Assembly (NCBI RefSeq): GCF_022568815.1
Contig: NZ_JAKZHX010000011.1
Span: 1 to 64,000 of the forward strand
Length of the DNA: 64,000 nt
From: Undibacterium paludis
GTDB lineage: Bacteria > Pseudomonadota > Gammaproteobacteria > Burkholderiales > Burkholderiaceae_D
Direction: 5' to 3'
Both the position numbers and the translations under genes were made by a program. Positions 38,339 to 48,430 of this stretch are shown piece after piece. The notes beneath the pieces were generated by a model. The model made no database searches, had not been told where the DNA came from, and was given only the letters and a program-made list of their open reading frames with translations. Position 1 is the first letter of the stretch. Every line of letters starts with the position of its first letter.

Positions 38339-39502
38339 ATGAAGAAAAAGTTTTTACTGGCAGTATTGCCAGCCATGTTGTCGCTGGCCCTGACCAGTAA
38401 TGCTAATGCACAGATCAAGGTTGGTGTGAATGTGTCAGCCACTGGTCCTGCTGCTTCACTGGGTATTCCTGAAAAAAACACCTTTGCTTTATTGCCAAAA
38501 GAAATTGCCGGCAAAAAAATTGAATATATCGTTCTTGATGACGCCTCTGACACGACCACTGCTGTCAAGAACGCCCGCAAGCTGATTGCAGAAGACAAGG
38601 TCGATCTCCTGATCGGTTCTACCATTACGCCCAATTCCCTGGCCATGGTCGACGTTGCGGCCGAGAACGAAACACCGATGATTTCCATGGCGGCGTCTGC
38701 TGCCATTGTTTCGCCTATCGATTCCAAGCGCTTCTGGGTTTTCAAGACACCGCAAAATGATTCACATATGTCGACGGCGATTACCGGCCATATGACCGAC
38801 AGTGGCATCAAGACGGTGGCTTTTATCGGCTTTGCCGATGCCTATGGTGAGGGCTGGTTCAAGGAATTTTCCAAGATCGCAGAATTGCGCAAACTCAAGG
38901 TCGTTGCCAATGAACGTTTTGCCCGCAACGACACGTCAGTGACTGGTCAGATACTGAAAATTCTGGCGACCAATCCTGATGCGGTGCTGATCGCCGGCGC
39001 CGGCACACCTGCCGCCCTGCCACAGAAAACCTTGAAAGAGCGCGGCTACAAGGGCAAGATTTACCAGACCCATGGTGTTGCCAATAACGACTTCCTGCGC
39101 GTTTGCGGCAAGGACTGCGAAGGCACCTGGTTGCCGGCCGGCCCATTGCTGGTGGCTGAACAATTGCCAGCCGATAATCCGGTCAAGAAGTCGGCCATGC
39201 GTTATGTCAAAGCCTATGAAAAAGAGTATGGCGCAGGCTCAGTGTCCACCTTTGGCGGCCATGCCTGGGATGCCAGCCTCTTGCTGGAATCAGCAGCACC
39301 CATTGCCCTGAAAAAAGCTCAGCCGGGTACCAAGGAATTTCGCGCCGCCCTGCGTATGGCGCTGGAAAATATCGTCAACCTGCCAGTCTCGCATGGTATC
39401 GTCAATATGAGCGATACCGATCATCTGGGCCTGGACCAGCGTTCACGCGTGATGGTGCAGATTGTCAATGGCAAATGGAAATTGATTGGTCAGGCCAACT
39501 GA
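38339..39502 (+). CDS. Branched-chain amino acid-type ABC transporter substrate-binding protein
   Basis: 387 residues with a signal peptide (MKKKFLLAVLPAMLSLALTSNANA, cleavage near residue 24, given as a span). The periplasmic-binding type I fold shows IKVGVNVSATGPAASLGIPEKN, LIGSTITPNSLAMVDVAAE and DSHMSTAITGHM. AGGAG precedes the ATG. Ligand may be branched-chain amino acids or an aromatic/short acid; the family is broad. A terminator at 39521 partly separates it from the permease genes. Confidence 0.9.
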   Translation: MKKKFLLAVLPAMLSLALTSNANAQIKVGVNVSATGPAASLGIPEKNTFALLPKEIAGKKIEYIVLDDASDTTTAVKNARKLIAEDKVDLLIGSTITPNSLAMVDVAAENETPMISMAASAAIVSPIDSKRFWVFKTPQNDSHMSTAITGHMTDSGIKTVAFIGFADAYGEGWFKEFSKIAELRKLKVVANERFARNDTSVTGQILKILATNPDAVLIAGAGTPAALPQKTLKERGYKGKIYQTHGVANNDFLRVCGKDCEGTWLPAGPLLVAEQLPADNPVKKSAMRYVKAYEKEYGAGSVSTFGGHAWDASLLLESAAPIALKKAQPGTKEFRAALRMALENIVNLPVSHGIVNMSDTDHLGLDQRSRVMVQIVNGKWKLIGQAN

Positions 39503-39520
39503 TGCAGTCGTGAAGAAAAG

Positions 39521-39543
39521 AAGGGAGCTGCGGCTCCCTTTTT
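39521..39543 (+). terminator. Terminator/attenuator after the binding-protein gene
   Basis: AAGGGAGC (39521-39528), TGCG loop and GCTCCCTT (39533-39540) followed by T residues to 39543; flanking GAAGAAAA/TTTTCTTC can extend it. It would give excess binding protein over permease, typical of such operons. Confidence 0.8.
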
Positions 39544-39646
39544 CTTCGCAAATCGTCAGGACGGATAAATACTTGGCTATTAGTTCAGTTATTCAATAAA
39601 AACCAGCAGTTCCGGTCAGCAAGCCGGGTGAGAAAGTCAGGTCTAC

Positions 39647-40696
39647 ATGGATTTTTCAATTGCCGCCATCCTGGCCCAGGATGGCATAACCAGCGGCGCC
39701 ATCTATGCCTTGCTGGCATTGGCGCTGGTACTGGTATTTTCAGTCACGCGTATCATCTTCATACCGCAAGGTGAATTCGTTGCCTTTGGCGCGCTTAGCC
39801 TGGCTGCCATACAGACGGGCAAGTTTCCACATTCTGCCACCCTGCTGCTGGTCCTGGGTCTGCTTTGCATGTTGAAAGAGGTCGTCCTCAGCCTGCGTAG
39901 CAAACAAGCCGTCGATAGCAGGGTACTGGCCATGTCTGCCTTGAAACTGGTGCTGCTGCCTGTGGCTGTCTGGTTGCTGGCACGCAACGTCAGTGCGCAG
40001 GAATGGGCGTTGTTTCCCCAGGTCTTACTGGCCCTGGCAATTGTTATCCCCATGGGGCCGATGATTTACCGCCTTGCCTATCAGCCACTGGCCGAGGCGA
40101 GCACGCTGGTGCTGCTCATCGTTTCCGTTGGCGTGCATTTTGCCCTGACGGGACTGGGCCTGGTGATGTTTGGTGCAGAGGGTTCGCGTACTACGGCTTT
40201 CAGTGATGCCCGTTTTGAGCTGGGTGCCATGCAGATTTCAGGCCAGAGCCTGGTAGTGATCGCCGTTTCAGCCCTGCTTATCGCTACGCTGTATTTTTAT
40301 TTTGAACGCAGCCTGTCCGGCAAGGCCCTGCGGGCCACAGCGGTCAATCGTCTGGGCGCGCAGCTGGTAGGCATAGGTACTACCCAGGCTGGCCGCCTGG
40401 CGTTTACGCTGGCGGCTGCCATGGGCGCTTTGTGCGGTGTGCTGATCGCACCCATGACGACCGTATATTACGATGGCGGTTTTTTGATTGGCCTCAAAGG
40501 TTTTGTCGGCGCCATTGTCGGTGGCCTGGTGTCATACCCGGTTGCTGCTGCAGGCGCCCTGCTGGTGGGTTTGCTGGAATCCTATTCTTCTTTCTGGGCC
40601 AGTGCCTACAAGGAGGTCATCGTATTTACCCTGATTATTCCCGTGCTGCTGTGGCGTTCACTCAGCAGCAAACACAGTGATGAGGACGAAGAATAA
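39647..40696 (+). CDS. ABC transporter permease, LivH type
   Basis: 349 residues with eight or more membrane helices. [38 protein letters not shown] is the LivH N-terminal pattern (quoted in part: [16 protein letters not shown]), and [21 protein letters not shown] is the EAA-like loop that meets the ATPase. Compared with LivH, the first third has an inserted segment ([16 protein letters not shown]). Its last base is the first of the next start codon (TAATG). Confidence 0.9.
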   Translation: MDFSIAAILAQDGITSGAIYALLALALVLVFSVTRIIFIPQGEFVAFGALSLAAIQTGKFPHSATLLLVLGLLCMLKEVVLSLRSKQAVDSRVLAMSALKLVLLPVAVWLLARNVSAQEWALFPQVLLALAIVIPMGPMIYRLAYQPLAEASTLVLLIVSVGVHFALTGLGLVMFGAEGSRTTAFSDARFELGAMQISGQSLVVIAVSALLIATLYFYFERSLSGKALRATAVNRLGAQLVGIGTTQAGRLAFTLAAAMGALCGVLIAPMTTVYYDGGFLIGLKGFVGAIVGGLVSYPVAAAGALLVGLLESYSSFWASAYKEVIVFTLIIPVLLWRSLSSKHSDEDEE

Positions 40697-42525
40697 TGAA
40701 GACACTCATCACACATGGTATCAAGCATGGCAAATGGGTACTGCTGGTACTGGTGCTGCTGTTTCCTTTGGTACCCGTACCTGAATTCTGGATCACGCTG
40801 GCCAATTACATTGGTCTGTATGCCATCGTTGCGCTGGGCCTGGTCCTGCTGACTGGTGTAGGCGGCATGACTTCATTTGGCCAGGCTGCCTTTGTTGGCC
40901 TGGGCGCGTATTCCACGGCTTACCTGAGTACGGCTTTTGGTTATTCGCCCTGGCTGGGGCTGCTGCTTGGTCTGTTATTGACGATGGCAGCGGCTTTCAC
41001 CATAGGCCTGATCACCATGCGCCTTTCTGGTCATTACCTGCCGCTTGGCACCATCGCCTGGGGGCTGTCACTATTCTTCCTGTTCGGTAATCTGGAATTC
41101 CTGGGCAAGTATGATGGCCTCAATGGCATACCAGCAATAGAAATCATCGGCTTCAAGCTCGATAGCGGCCGCAGCATGTTCAGCCTGATCTGGATCATTC
41201 TGCTGCTGGCCATCGTCGCTGTCCAGAACCTGTTGCAGTCACGGCCGGGTCGCGCCATCCGTGCGCTCAAGGGTGGTGGCCTGATGGCTGAAGCCATGGG
41301 CGTGAACACCGCCAGGATGAAGGTCATCATCTTCGTCATCGCCGCCATGCTGGCCAGTGTTTCCGGCTGGTTGTATGCGCACCTGCAACGCGCTGTCAAC
41401 CCGACACCGTTTGGCCTCAATGCCGGTATTGAATACCTGTTCATGGCCGTTGTCGGTGGTGCCGGTCATGTCTGGGGCGCCCTGCTGGGTTCCGCCATGC
41501 TGACGCTGCTGAAAGACAAGCTGCAAAGCATTTTGCCAGCCTTGCTGGGGGCGAACGGCAATTTTGAAGTTATTGTCTTCGGTATATTGCTGGTCCTGTT
41601 ATTGCAAAGCGCCCGCGATGGCGTCTGGCCTTATCTGGCACGCTGGAGCCGTCGCGTGTTTGCCGCCTGGCTGCCTGAACAAAAACGCATACAGGTCAAA
41701 CTGGATGCTGCCCCCCTGGCAACGCGTGACAAGCCGCCAGCTGGTACTGTCATCCTTGAAATCGACAAGGCACGCAAGCAGTTCGGTGGTCTGGTTGCTG
41801 TCAATGACATGCAGTTTACCGTCAGCGCTGGCCAGATCGTCGGCCTGATCGGTCCGAACGGCGCCGGCAAGTCAACCATGTTCAATCTGGTGACCGGCGT
41901 ACTGCCGCTGACCAGCGGCGCTGTCCGTTTTTATCGCGATGGACAATTGCAGGATATCGCCAGTCTGCCCTCACGTGAAATCGTTCGGCTGGGCATAGGC
42001 CGCAGCTTCCAGCATGTGCGCCTGCTGGCTGGCATGACGGTACTGGAAAACGTTGCCATCGGTGCCCACTTGCGGGCAAAAGGCGGGGATGTGATGGAGG
42101 TCATTGCCAGTATCTTGCGCCGTGACAGCCAGATAGAGAATTCCCTGCTGGCCGAAGCTCAGCGTCAGCTCGAACGTGTCGGCCTGGCACATCTGATCAA
42201 TGAAGAAGCGGGCAGCCTGGCCCTGGGCCAGCAACGCATACTCGAAATCGCCAGGGCATTATGCTGCGACCCCAGCCTGCTCTTGCTGGATGAGCCGGCT
42301 GCCGGTTTGCGCTATAAAGAAAAGCAGGAACTGGCCGAACTCTTGCGCAAATTGCGCGCAGAGGGCATGAGTATTCTGCTGGTTGAACATGACATGGACT
42401 TTGTCATGAACCTGACTGATCAACTGGTGGTGATGGAATTCGGCACCAAGATTGCGGAAGGTTTGCCGCAAGAAGTCCAACAGCATCCAGCCGTACTGGA
42501 AGCTTATCTGGGTGGGATAGATTGA
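40696..42525 (+). CDS. ABC transporter permease-ATPase fusion, LivM-LivG type
   Basis: 609 residues. Residues about 1-320 are a LivM permease ([25 protein letters not shown] and [19 protein letters not shown]). Residues about 355-605 are a LivG ATPase with Walker [13 protein letters not shown], signature [15 protein letters not shown], Walker [12 protein letters not shown] and H-loop [10 protein letters not shown] linker of about 35 residues joins them. A fused subunit ties one permease half to its ATPase. The start overlaps the LivH stop by one base. Confidence 0.92.
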   Translation: MKTLITHGIKHGKWVLLVLVLLFPLVPVPEFWITLANYIGLYAIVALGLVLLTGVGGMTSFGQAAFVGLGAYSTAYLSTAFGYSPWLGLLLGLLLTMAAAFTIGLITMRLSGHYLPLGTIAWGLSLFFLFGNLEFLGKYDGLNGIPAIEIIGFKLDSGRSMFSLIWIILLLAIVAVQNLLQSRPGRAIRALKGGGLMAEAMGVNTARMKVIIFVIAAMLASVSGWLYAHLQRAVNPTPFGLNAGIEYLFMAVVGGAGHVWGALLGSAMLTLLKDKLQSILPALLGANGNFEVIVFGILLVLLLQSARDGVWPYLARWSRRVFAAWLPEQKRIQVKLDAAPLATRDKPPAGTVILEIDKARKQFGGLVAVNDMQFTVSAGQIVGLIGPNGAGKSTMFNLVTGVLPLTSGAVRFYRDGQLQDIASLPSREIVRLGIGRSFQHVRLLAGMTVLENVAIGAHLRAKGGDVMEVIASILRRDSQIENSLLAEAQRQLERVGLAHLINEEAGSLALGQQRILEIARALCCDPSLLLLDEPAAGLRYKEKQELAELLRKLRAEGMSILLVEHDMDFVMNLTDQLVVMEFGTKIAEGLPQEVQQHPAVLEAYLGGID

Positions 42526-43322
42526 TGATGACCGACACGACTGAAATTGCTGCAACCGCAGCGGTGACCTCCCTGGCGGAAGCCCCCTTGCTGCAAACCG
42601 CTGGCCTGCAAGTTTTTTACGGCAAGGTCGAAGCCTTGCAGCCTGCCAATATCCGCGTCGGCGCCGGTCAGATCGTTACCGTCATCGGCCCCAATGGGGC
42701 CGGCAAATCAACCATGCTCAATGCGATAGCAGGTGCCTTACCCGCCAGTGGCAGCATGCGTGGCGAGATACTGTTGGCTGATAAAAACCTGGCCAGTGTC
42801 AGCATAGAAAGCCGTGTTGCCCAGGGCATGTCACTGGTGCCGGAAAAACGTGAGCTGTTTGCCAGCATGAAGGTGGAAGACAATCTCTTACTAGGGAGTT
42901 ACCGCCGTTACCAGGCGGGCGAGAAAAATTATGCTGACCAGCTGGAGGTGGTTTTCGACCTGTTCCCGCGCCTGAAAGAAAGGCGTACACAGGAAGCCGG
43001 TACCCTGTCCGGTGGCGAGCGCCAGATGCTGGCCGTGGGCCGCGCCCTGATGGCCAAGCCGCAATTGCTGATGCTCGATGAACCCAGCCTGGGCCTGGCG
43101 CCCCTGATCGTCAAGGAAATCTTCCACATCATCCAGCGCCTAAAGCAGACTGGTGTTGCCATTTTACTGGTTGAGCAAAATGCCCGCGCTGCCTTGCAGG
43201 TGGCCGATTATGCCTATGTGCTGGAAACCGGCCAGATTGCCCTGGAAGGCGATGCGGCTGAACTGGCCAATGACCAGCGCGTGATTGACACCTACCTGGG
43301 CCTGGCCAGGAAAAATCATTGA
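42525..43322 (+). CDS. ABC transporter ATP-binding protein, LivF type
   Basis: 265 residues from the ATG at 42525 that overlaps the preceding TGA. Walker [33 protein letters not shown] (a LivF signature), [19 protein letters not shown] and [19 protein letters not shown] are clear. It pairs with the LivG half of the fusion protein. Overlaps the next gene by one base. Confidence 0.93.
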   Translation: MMTDTTEIAATAAVTSLAEAPLLQTAGLQVFYGKVEALQPANIRVGAGQIVTVIGPNGAGKSTMLNAIAGALPASGSMRGEILLADKNLASVSIESRVAQGMSLVPEKRELFASMKVEDNLLLGSYRRYQAGEKNYADQLEVVFDLFPRLKERRTQEAGTLSGGERQMLAVGRALMAKPQLLMLDEPSLGLAPLIVKEIFHIIQRLKQTGVAILLVEQNARAALQVADYAYVLETGQIALEGDAAELANDQRVIDTYLGLARKNH

Positions 43323-43690
43323 TGCTGCGCGTACTGGTAACAGGGGCGACGACCTGGAATAATGAGGAAGCCATCAGGCGTGAGTTTGCGCAATTGCCAA
43401 GTGGCAGCGTCATCATCACCGGCGATACGCCAGGTATCGATGCCTTTGCCAAAACGGTTGCCGTCGAATTTGGATTTGCCGTCGAAGCGATGAAGAAGAA
43501 CAATGCCGACTATCGCAGCTTCCCTGGTGAAGGCTGGAAAGGCTTGAATGTCAGGATGCTGGCGACCGGGATAGACCTGGTGCTGGCTTTTCATGCCGAC
43601 TATGGCAAACCCGGTTGCGCCAGGGGAACCGGGCATATGCTTGGCCTGGCGCAAGAGCAGGGTCTTGCAAGCAGAATTTTCACACGATAA
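43322..43690 (+). CDS. SLOG-fold (DUF2493-like) protein at the end of the transporter operon
   Basis: 122 residues. [45 protein letters not shown] and LNVRMLATGIDLVLAFHAD follow the YspA/DUF2493 pattern of the SLOG nucleotide-binding fold (Rossmann with GD/GGxxG-like turns). Such proteins are thought to bind nucleotides or nucleotide-derived signals. Its ATG overlaps the livF stop (TGATG), so it is translated with the transporter. Role there unknown. Confidence 0.75.
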   Translation: MLRVLVTGATTWNNEEAIRREFAQLPSGSVIITGDTPGIDAFAKTVAVEFGFAVEAMKKNNADYRSFPGEGWKGLNVRMLATGIDLVLAFHADYGKPGCARGTGHMLGLAQEQGLASRIFTR

Positions 43691-43797
43691 TTCAAACGAT
43701 ACCACGCAACAAATAAGGCAGCCTGTTTCATCGTCTGGTTTTACAGGCTGATTTCATAGACTGATTGATGGTAAGGTTCTTGCCAATAAGGGAAGCC

Positions 43798-44193
43798 ATG
43801 ATTTCACATGTTTTTGTTGGTGTTCGCGATTTCACTATTGCATTCAATTTTTATTCTGCAGTAATGAAGGAGCTGGGCCTGGTGATCAAATTCCAGGATG
43901 CAGAAAAGGGCTGGGCAGGCTGGATGGCTGCCGACCAGCCACGCCCCTTGTTTGTCATAGGCCTCCCCTACAATGGTGAGCTTGCCACACCAGGCAATGG
44001 ACAGATGACAGCCTTGCTGGCGAACAACCGGGCCAGCGTGCAGCGCTGTTTTGATGTGGCGATGGCGAACGGTGCCAGCAGTGAGGGTGAACCAGGTTTG
44101 CGCCCGCATTATCACCCCAATTACTTTGGCGCCTATTTTCGCGACCCGGATGGCAACAAGATATGTGTCTGCTGCCATCAAGCAGATCAGTGA
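43798..44193 (+). CDS. VOC-fold (glyoxalase-like) protein
   Basis: 131 residues from ATG 43798, which follows AAGGGA; the frame is open 33 bases further upstream. MISHVFVGVRDFTIAFNFYSAVMKELG starts the first beta-alpha-beta-beta-beta module and YFGAYFRDPDGNKICVCCH ends the second. Metal-ligand positions include His4 and a late Glu/Cys region that is atypical. Substrate unknown. Confidence 0.85.
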   Translation: MISHVFVGVRDFTIAFNFYSAVMKELGLVIKFQDAEKGWAGWMAADQPRPLFVIGLPYNGELATPGNGQMTALLANNRASVQRCFDVAMANGASSEGEPGLRPHYHPNYFGAYFRDPDGNKICVCCHQADQ

Positions 44194-44273
44194 ATGTGGC
44201 AGCTTGAATCCCTTCCAGTTTGCCGGCGAAAGCTGCGTATAATCAATTCTTAAATTTTTCTGAAAGAGGGGAT

Positions 44274-44759
44274 ATGAAGGTATTACTTTGTGCGTCAGTG
44301 CTGCTCGTTGCTGGGTGTGCTTCGAATTCCAGTGTTCTGTCGATAGGCAAAGATACCTACATGGTGTCTCGCCAGGCTGCTACCGGATTTTCTGGTTCCG
44401 GGACCTTGAAAGCAGAAGCATTTCAAGAGGCAACACAATATTGTGAAAAAATAGGGAAATCATTTCAGGTAGTAAACACGCATGAAACGAGTCCACCCTA
44501 CATATTCGGCAATTTTCCAAAAGCGGAAATACAGTTTATGTGCCTGAATGCAAATGATGCTGAATTGAACCGGCCGAAACTGAAAAAGGAAGCGAATAGT
44601 GTCGTTGAAATCAAGAACAGTGCTCCGGTCAAAAGTGAGCCTGTTCAATCAAAAGATGTTTACAACGAATTGATGAAACTCGATAGCCTGCGCAAGCAAG
44701 GCATTATCACTCAGGCTGAGTTCGACGTACAAAAAGCAAAAATATTGAATTCGAATTGA
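44274..44759 (+). CDS. Small lipoprotein with C-terminal SHOCT domain
   Basis: 161 residues from ATG 44274 with GAAAGAGGGGA upstream. MKVLLCASVLLVAGCASNS has a lipobox (Cys near residue 15). The last 35 residues (YNELMKLDSLRKQGIITQAEFDVQKAKIL) are a SHOCT helix pair. The middle region with two Cys is unassigned. Likely an outer membrane or periplasmic lipoprotein. Confidence 0.82.
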   Translation: MKVLLCASVLLVAGCASNSSVLSIGKDTYMVSRQAATGFSGSGTLKAEAFQEATQYCEKIGKSFQVVNTHETSPPYIFGNFPKAEIQFMCLNANDAELNRPKLKKEANSVVEIKNSAPVKSEPVQSKDVYNELMKLDSLRKQGIITQAEFDVQKAKILNSN

Positions 44760-44923
44760 CGCTTGCGGTAGTGCCGGTTCATCAAACACTGGCACGACCA
44801 GTCACAAGAAAGAGTCGGGATATTTGCAAGGTAGGCACATGCAAAGCTGATCCAGGCCAAGTTTGCACCAAAACAGGGCAAAGCATTTATACTACTTGTT
44901 CTTTGCCCACTTATTCTGTCTTT

Positions 44924-46129
44924 ATGCGTAGAAAATGGTCTTTCCTGGATGCTGGCGTCGCCTGGTTGCAGACTTTTTTACCCGCGCAAGTCAATATTGA
45001 TTTCACCGAACGCATGCGTGCCTGCCTGGGCATGCTGGCCGGTTTGTTGATTACTGGTCTGGCAACGCGCTGGATGCTTGGTACGGCGATGGACTTACCG
45101 ATGTTGCTGGCGCCGATAGGCGCCTCGGCGGTCCTGCTGTTTGGCGTGCCAGCCAGTCCTCTGGCGCAACCCTGGGCTATTGTCGGCGGCAATATGGTCT
45201 CTGCCCTGGTCGGCGTTACCTGTGTCTATTTTTTGGGTGTGTCCATGGCTACGGCGGCACTGGCCACCAGTGTGGCGGTTGCTGCCATGTTCCTGCTGCG
45301 TTGCCTGCATCCACCTGGCGGTGCCGTGGCCTTGAGTGCCGTACTCGGCGGGCCGCTGATCGTCGCGCTTGGTTATCGTTATGTGATCTTCCCGGTGGCG
45401 ATCAATTCTGTCTTGCTGATGCTGTTTGCCCTGCTCTATAACAACCTGACCGGGCGGCGCTATCCCCATGCAGCTCAGCCTGACCATGGCAGCAAGCATA
45501 ACACCACCGACTTGCGCCCCATAGACAGGTTGGGCTTCAAGCCGGAAGACCTTGACGAAGTGCTGCAACAATACAACCAGGTACTTGATGTCAGTCGTGA
45601 TGATCTGGAATCACTGTTCCTGCAGACAGAAATGCATGCCTACCGCAGACGTTTTGGTGAAATCACCTGTGCCGACATCATGTCCAGGGACGTCGTTGCT
45701 GCTGAATTTGGCACCACCCTGGAAGAAGCCTGGACGCTGTTGCGGCAACATCGTATCAAGGCCCTGCCCGTTATCGACCGGGCCAGACGCGTGATTGGCA
45801 TCGTCACCCTGGTTGATTTCATGAAGAATGCCAATCTGGATGTGTATGCCAGCTTTGATGAAAAATTGCGTCAACTGATAAGGCGTACGCGGACAGACCA
45901 TTCCGCCAAGCCCGAGGTGGTCGGCCAGATCATGAGCAAGCCTGTGCAGACGGCAGGTCACGACGTGCACATTGTCGAACTGGTCCCGCTACTGTCAGAC
46001 CAGAGCTTGCACCACATCCCCATTGTCAATGATGAACGCCGCCTGGTGGGTATGGTGACACAATCGGATTTGATCGCTGCCCTGTATCGCGGACGTTTGT
46101 CCGATGTGGCTGTTGCAAGCCAGGCCTGA
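44924..46129 (+). CDS. HPP family membrane protein with paired CBS domains
   Basis: 401 residues from ATG 44924; the open frame back to 44756 is unlikely to be translated. Residues about 25-180 form the HPP membrane domain (LLAPIGASAVLLFGVPASPLAQPW and LLRCLHPPGGAVALSAVLGG, with the HPP triplet). Residues about 250-400 are two CBS repeats (ITCADIMSRDVVAAEFGTTLEEAW and IPIVNDERRLVGMVTQSDLIAALYRG), which bind adenine nucleotides. Some HPP proteins carry nitrite. Fusion with CBS suggests energy-sensing control of transport. Confidence 0.9.
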   Translation: MRRKWSFLDAGVAWLQTFLPAQVNIDFTERMRACLGMLAGLLITGLATRWMLGTAMDLPMLLAPIGASAVLLFGVPASPLAQPWAIVGGNMVSALVGVTCVYFLGVSMATAALATSVAVAAMFLLRCLHPPGGAVALSAVLGGPLIVALGYRYVIFPVAINSVLLMLFALLYNNLTGRRYPHAAQPDHGSKHNTTDLRPIDRLGFKPEDLDEVLQQYNQVLDVSRDDLESLFLQTEMHAYRRRFGEITCADIMSRDVVAAEFGTTLEEAWTLLRQHRIKALPVIDRARRVIGIVTLVDFMKNANLDVYASFDEKLRQLIRRTRTDHSAKPEVVGQIMSKPVQTAGHDVHIVELVPLLSDQSLHHIPIVNDERRLVGMVTQSDLIAALYRGRLSDVAVASQA

Positions 46130-46152
46130 TTTTCGCCAGCCTGGTGCCGGGC

Positions 46153-46977
46153 CTATAGATGTTCTGCCATCCAGGCCTTCAGCCCGTTGACCCACTTTGC
46201 TGCCGGCAGCTTTGTCTGCAGACGGATGCTCGTGGCCCTTTCATACAGATCATCAAAATCGACGGATGGCGCCTGTTTGAAAGCAATGGCAACCGTATTG
46301 GCGTCATGTACCAGCGGTAGCCAGACCACAGCATCGAAGGCTTGCTGCAAGGCGGCCAGGTTACTATTGCAGTTGGCCCTGTAGTTTTTGGGATTGCCGA
46401 ACAGGTTGACAGTCAACATGCCATCCTCACTGAGACAATTGGCACAGGCCTGGTAGAAGGCGATGCTGCCCAATGCCGGCGCTTCGGCAGCGGCATCATA
46501 GAGATCTACCTGCAAGATATCAAACTGGCCGTGGTTGGCAGGGTTGCCAACAAAATCCATGGCATCCATCTGCAATACCTGCAGGCGTTCATCATTGACC
46601 GGTAATTTGAAATGTTCGTGGCAGGCAGCAATCACATGGGGATTGAGTTCTATTGCCGTGACAATGGCATCAGGGAAGTTCTTGTAGCAGAACTTGGTCA
46701 GTGATGCGGCCCCCAGCCCCAGTTGCACGATATGCCGTGGCGCCGGGTTGAACAGCATCCACATCATCATCTGCTGTACATATTCAAGCTCGATCTGGAA
46801 TGGCATGGCCTTGCGCATCGCACCCTGTATGGCATCCGACGACAGGTGCAGGGTGCGTACGCCCTGGTGTTCGGCAATGGTAACAGCAGGCAGTTCAGGC
46901 TTGTGCATGCCTGCTGCCTGGTTGGCCTTGTATAGATTCAGGGCGGGTTTGTTCAATTTGTCCTGGACTTCGGCCAT
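46153..46977 (-). CDS. Spermidine synthase-like methyltransferase-fold protein
   Basis: 274 residues from MAEVQDKLNKPALNLYKANQ at 46977; its first 25 bases overlap the end of the GST gene. The fold motif is HIVQLGLGAASLTKFCYKNFP with the acidic partner TAIELNPHVI and MDAMDFVGNPANHGQFDILQVDLYDA, as in spermidine synthases. The polyamine-site DxD pattern is incomplete, so the true reaction is uncertain. Last gene of the minus-strand series from gpmA. Confidence 0.8.
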   Translation of the reverse strand: MAEVQDKLNKPALNLYKANQAAGMHKPELPAVTIAEHQGVRTLHLSSDAIQGAMRKAMPFQIELEYVQQMMMWMLFNPAPRHIVQLGLGAASLTKFCYKNFPDAIVTAIELNPHVIAACHEHFKLPVNDERLQVLQMDAMDFVGNPANHGQFDILQVDLYDAAAEAPALGSIAFYQACANCLSEDGMLTVNLFGNPKNYRANCNSNLAALQQAFDAVVWLPLVHDANTVAIAFKQAPSVDFDDLYERATSIRLQTKLPAAKWVNGLKAWMAEHL

Positions 46978-47597
46978 GCTTCTACACCTTCGATTTCCAC
47001 CATTTTCTTCCAGCTGTCGCGGGCTGTGACCAGGTGTGCCAGATTTTCCAGTGCCGGCCAGTTGGTGGCAGGGCGTGGCATATTGCGCGACCAGCGCATC
47101 AGCATGGTCAGGTACAGGTCCGCACCGGAACAGCCTGCCCCCAGCAAATAGGGGCCGTTCTTGCCCAGGTGCTGGTCCAATTGATCCCAGATTGCCGCAA
47201 TGCGCTCCTGCAAGGCTCTGCTGACTTCTTCCGGGTGCTTTACATAGCCAAGCCCTGATGGGTAAAACCAGTTGCGGAAATTGGATTGCAGGCCATGGCT
47301 CAGGTAGATGATCCATTGACGCCACATGTCACGCTCTGCACCGGCCGCCGGCATCAGGCCTGATTGCGGATGACGTTCGGCGATCAGCATCAGCAGGGCG
47401 GCGGATTCCAGATAGGGCCGGCCATCAATGACCAGCGTAGGGACGACGCCATGGGGATTGAGCTGCAGATAGGCCGGGTCTTTCTGCTGGTTTTTTTCTA
47501 CATCAACCAGTTTCAATTCATAGACCGCGCCAGCTTCGAGCAGCGCCAGATGCACGACCATGCTGGCGGTGCCGGGACAGTAATAGAGGGTGTACAT
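46953..47597 (-). CDS. Glutathione S-transferase family protein
   Basis: 214 residues. Thioredoxin-like N-terminal half MYTLYYCPGTASMVVHLALLEAG and LQLNPHGVVPTLVIDG with a following ESAALLMLIAE glutathione-binding motif, then an all-helical C-terminal half (GPYLLGAGCSGADLYLTMLMRW). The Ser/Tyr catalytic residue is not certain. Detoxification or redox role is inferred from family. Confidence 0.9.
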   Translation of the reverse strand: MYTLYYCPGTASMVVHLALLEAGAVYELKLVDVEKNQQKDPAYLQLNPHGVVPTLVIDGRPYLESAALLMLIAERHPQSGLMPAAGAERDMWRQWIIYLSHGLQSNFRNWFYPSGLGYVKHPEEVSRALQERIAAIWDQLDQHLGKNGPYLLGAGCSGADLYLTMLMRWSRNMPRPATNWPALENLAHLVTARDSWKKMVEIEGVEAWPKSRTN

Positions 47598-47636
47598 GGG
47601 TCTCCTTGGGTGTTATACAGATGCGGGCAGATTTTT

Positions 47637-48389
47637 TCAGTGTGGCTGACCACACACCAGACATTGCAGATTCTTGCTGATACCTATGCTGGTCCATTCC
47701 ATTTGCAGTGCGTCCAGCAGGAGCAGGCGGCCTTGCAGAGGAGCACCTATACCCATGATGACTTTCAGGGCTTCGGCTGCCTGACAGCTGCCTATAATAC
47801 CCACCAGCGGTGAAAATACCCCCATGGTCGAACACAGAACTTCTTCAAATGGCTGGTCGGGCGGGAACAGGCAGGCATAGCATGGTGACTGGGTATCGCG
47901 CGTATCAAACACGCTGATCTGGCCGTCAAAGCTGATCGCCGCCCCTGATACCAGCGGCACGCGATACCTGACGCAGGCGGCATTGACGGCCTGGCGCGTG
48001 GCGAAATTGTCGCAGCAGTCGAGCACGATACTGGCCTGGCTGACCAGTTCTTCCAACCTGCCATCCTGCGCCCTTTCCTGCAGGGCAGTGATCCGGATGT
48101 CCGGGTTGATACGTTCCAGTGTCTGCTTGCCTGAACTGACCTTGGGCTGGCCTATCCTCGCCGTGGTATGCAGGATCTGGCGCTGCAAATTGGTCAGGTC
48201 TACCTCATCATTGTCGACCAGGGTGATGTGGCCGACACCTGCGCTGGCCAGGTAGAGTGCGGCCGGTGAACCCAGACCACCGGCGCCGATGATCAGGGCG
48301 CGGGCTTCGGTGATTTTTTGCTGGCCTTCTATGCCTATCTGCTCAAGCAGGATATGACGGGAATAGCGTAAGAGTTGCTGGTCGTTCAT
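47637..48389 (-). CDS. moeB: ThiF/MoeB-type adenylyltransferase
   Basis: 250 residues. Rossmann ARALIIGAGGLGSPAALYLASAGVG, TLVDNDEVDLTNLQRQILH, VLDCCDNFATRQAVNAACV, and two CxxC zinc pairs (PCYACLFP and LQCLVCGQPH). It adenylates the C-terminal Gly of MoaD or ThiS for sulphur transfer. MoeB is the better fit from length and order; ThiF cannot be excluded. Confidence 0.9.
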   Translation of the reverse strand: MNDQQLLRYSRHILLEQIGIEGQQKITEARALIIGAGGLGSPAALYLASAGVGHITLVDNDEVDLTNLQRQILHTTARIGQPKVSSGKQTLERINPDIRITALQERAQDGRLEELVSQASIVLDCCDNFATRQAVNAACVRYRVPLVSGAAISFDGQISVFDTRDTQSPCYACLFPPDQPFEEVLCSTMGVFSPLVGIIGSCQAAEALKVIMGIGAPLQGRLLLLDALQMEWTSIGISKNLQCLVCGQPH

Positions 48390-48395
48390 TGTCGT

Positions 48396-48422
48396 AAAAA
48401 AGGCCGCTTTATGCGGCCTTTT
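48396..48422 (-). terminator. Terminator after ctpA
   Basis: AAAAAGGCCGC (48396-48406) and GCGGCCTTTTT (48413-48422/3) form a stem with a 6-base loop directly after the ctpA stop on the minus strand, with T-run on the minus-strand product. It also precedes moeB, whose transcript may start afterwards. Confidence 0.8.
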
Positions 48423-48430
48423 AGTCAGGT

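Noticed and set aside
46978..47325. N-terminal extension of the spermidine-synthase-like frame
   Set aside because: It lies inside the GST gene in another frame and has no family similarity.
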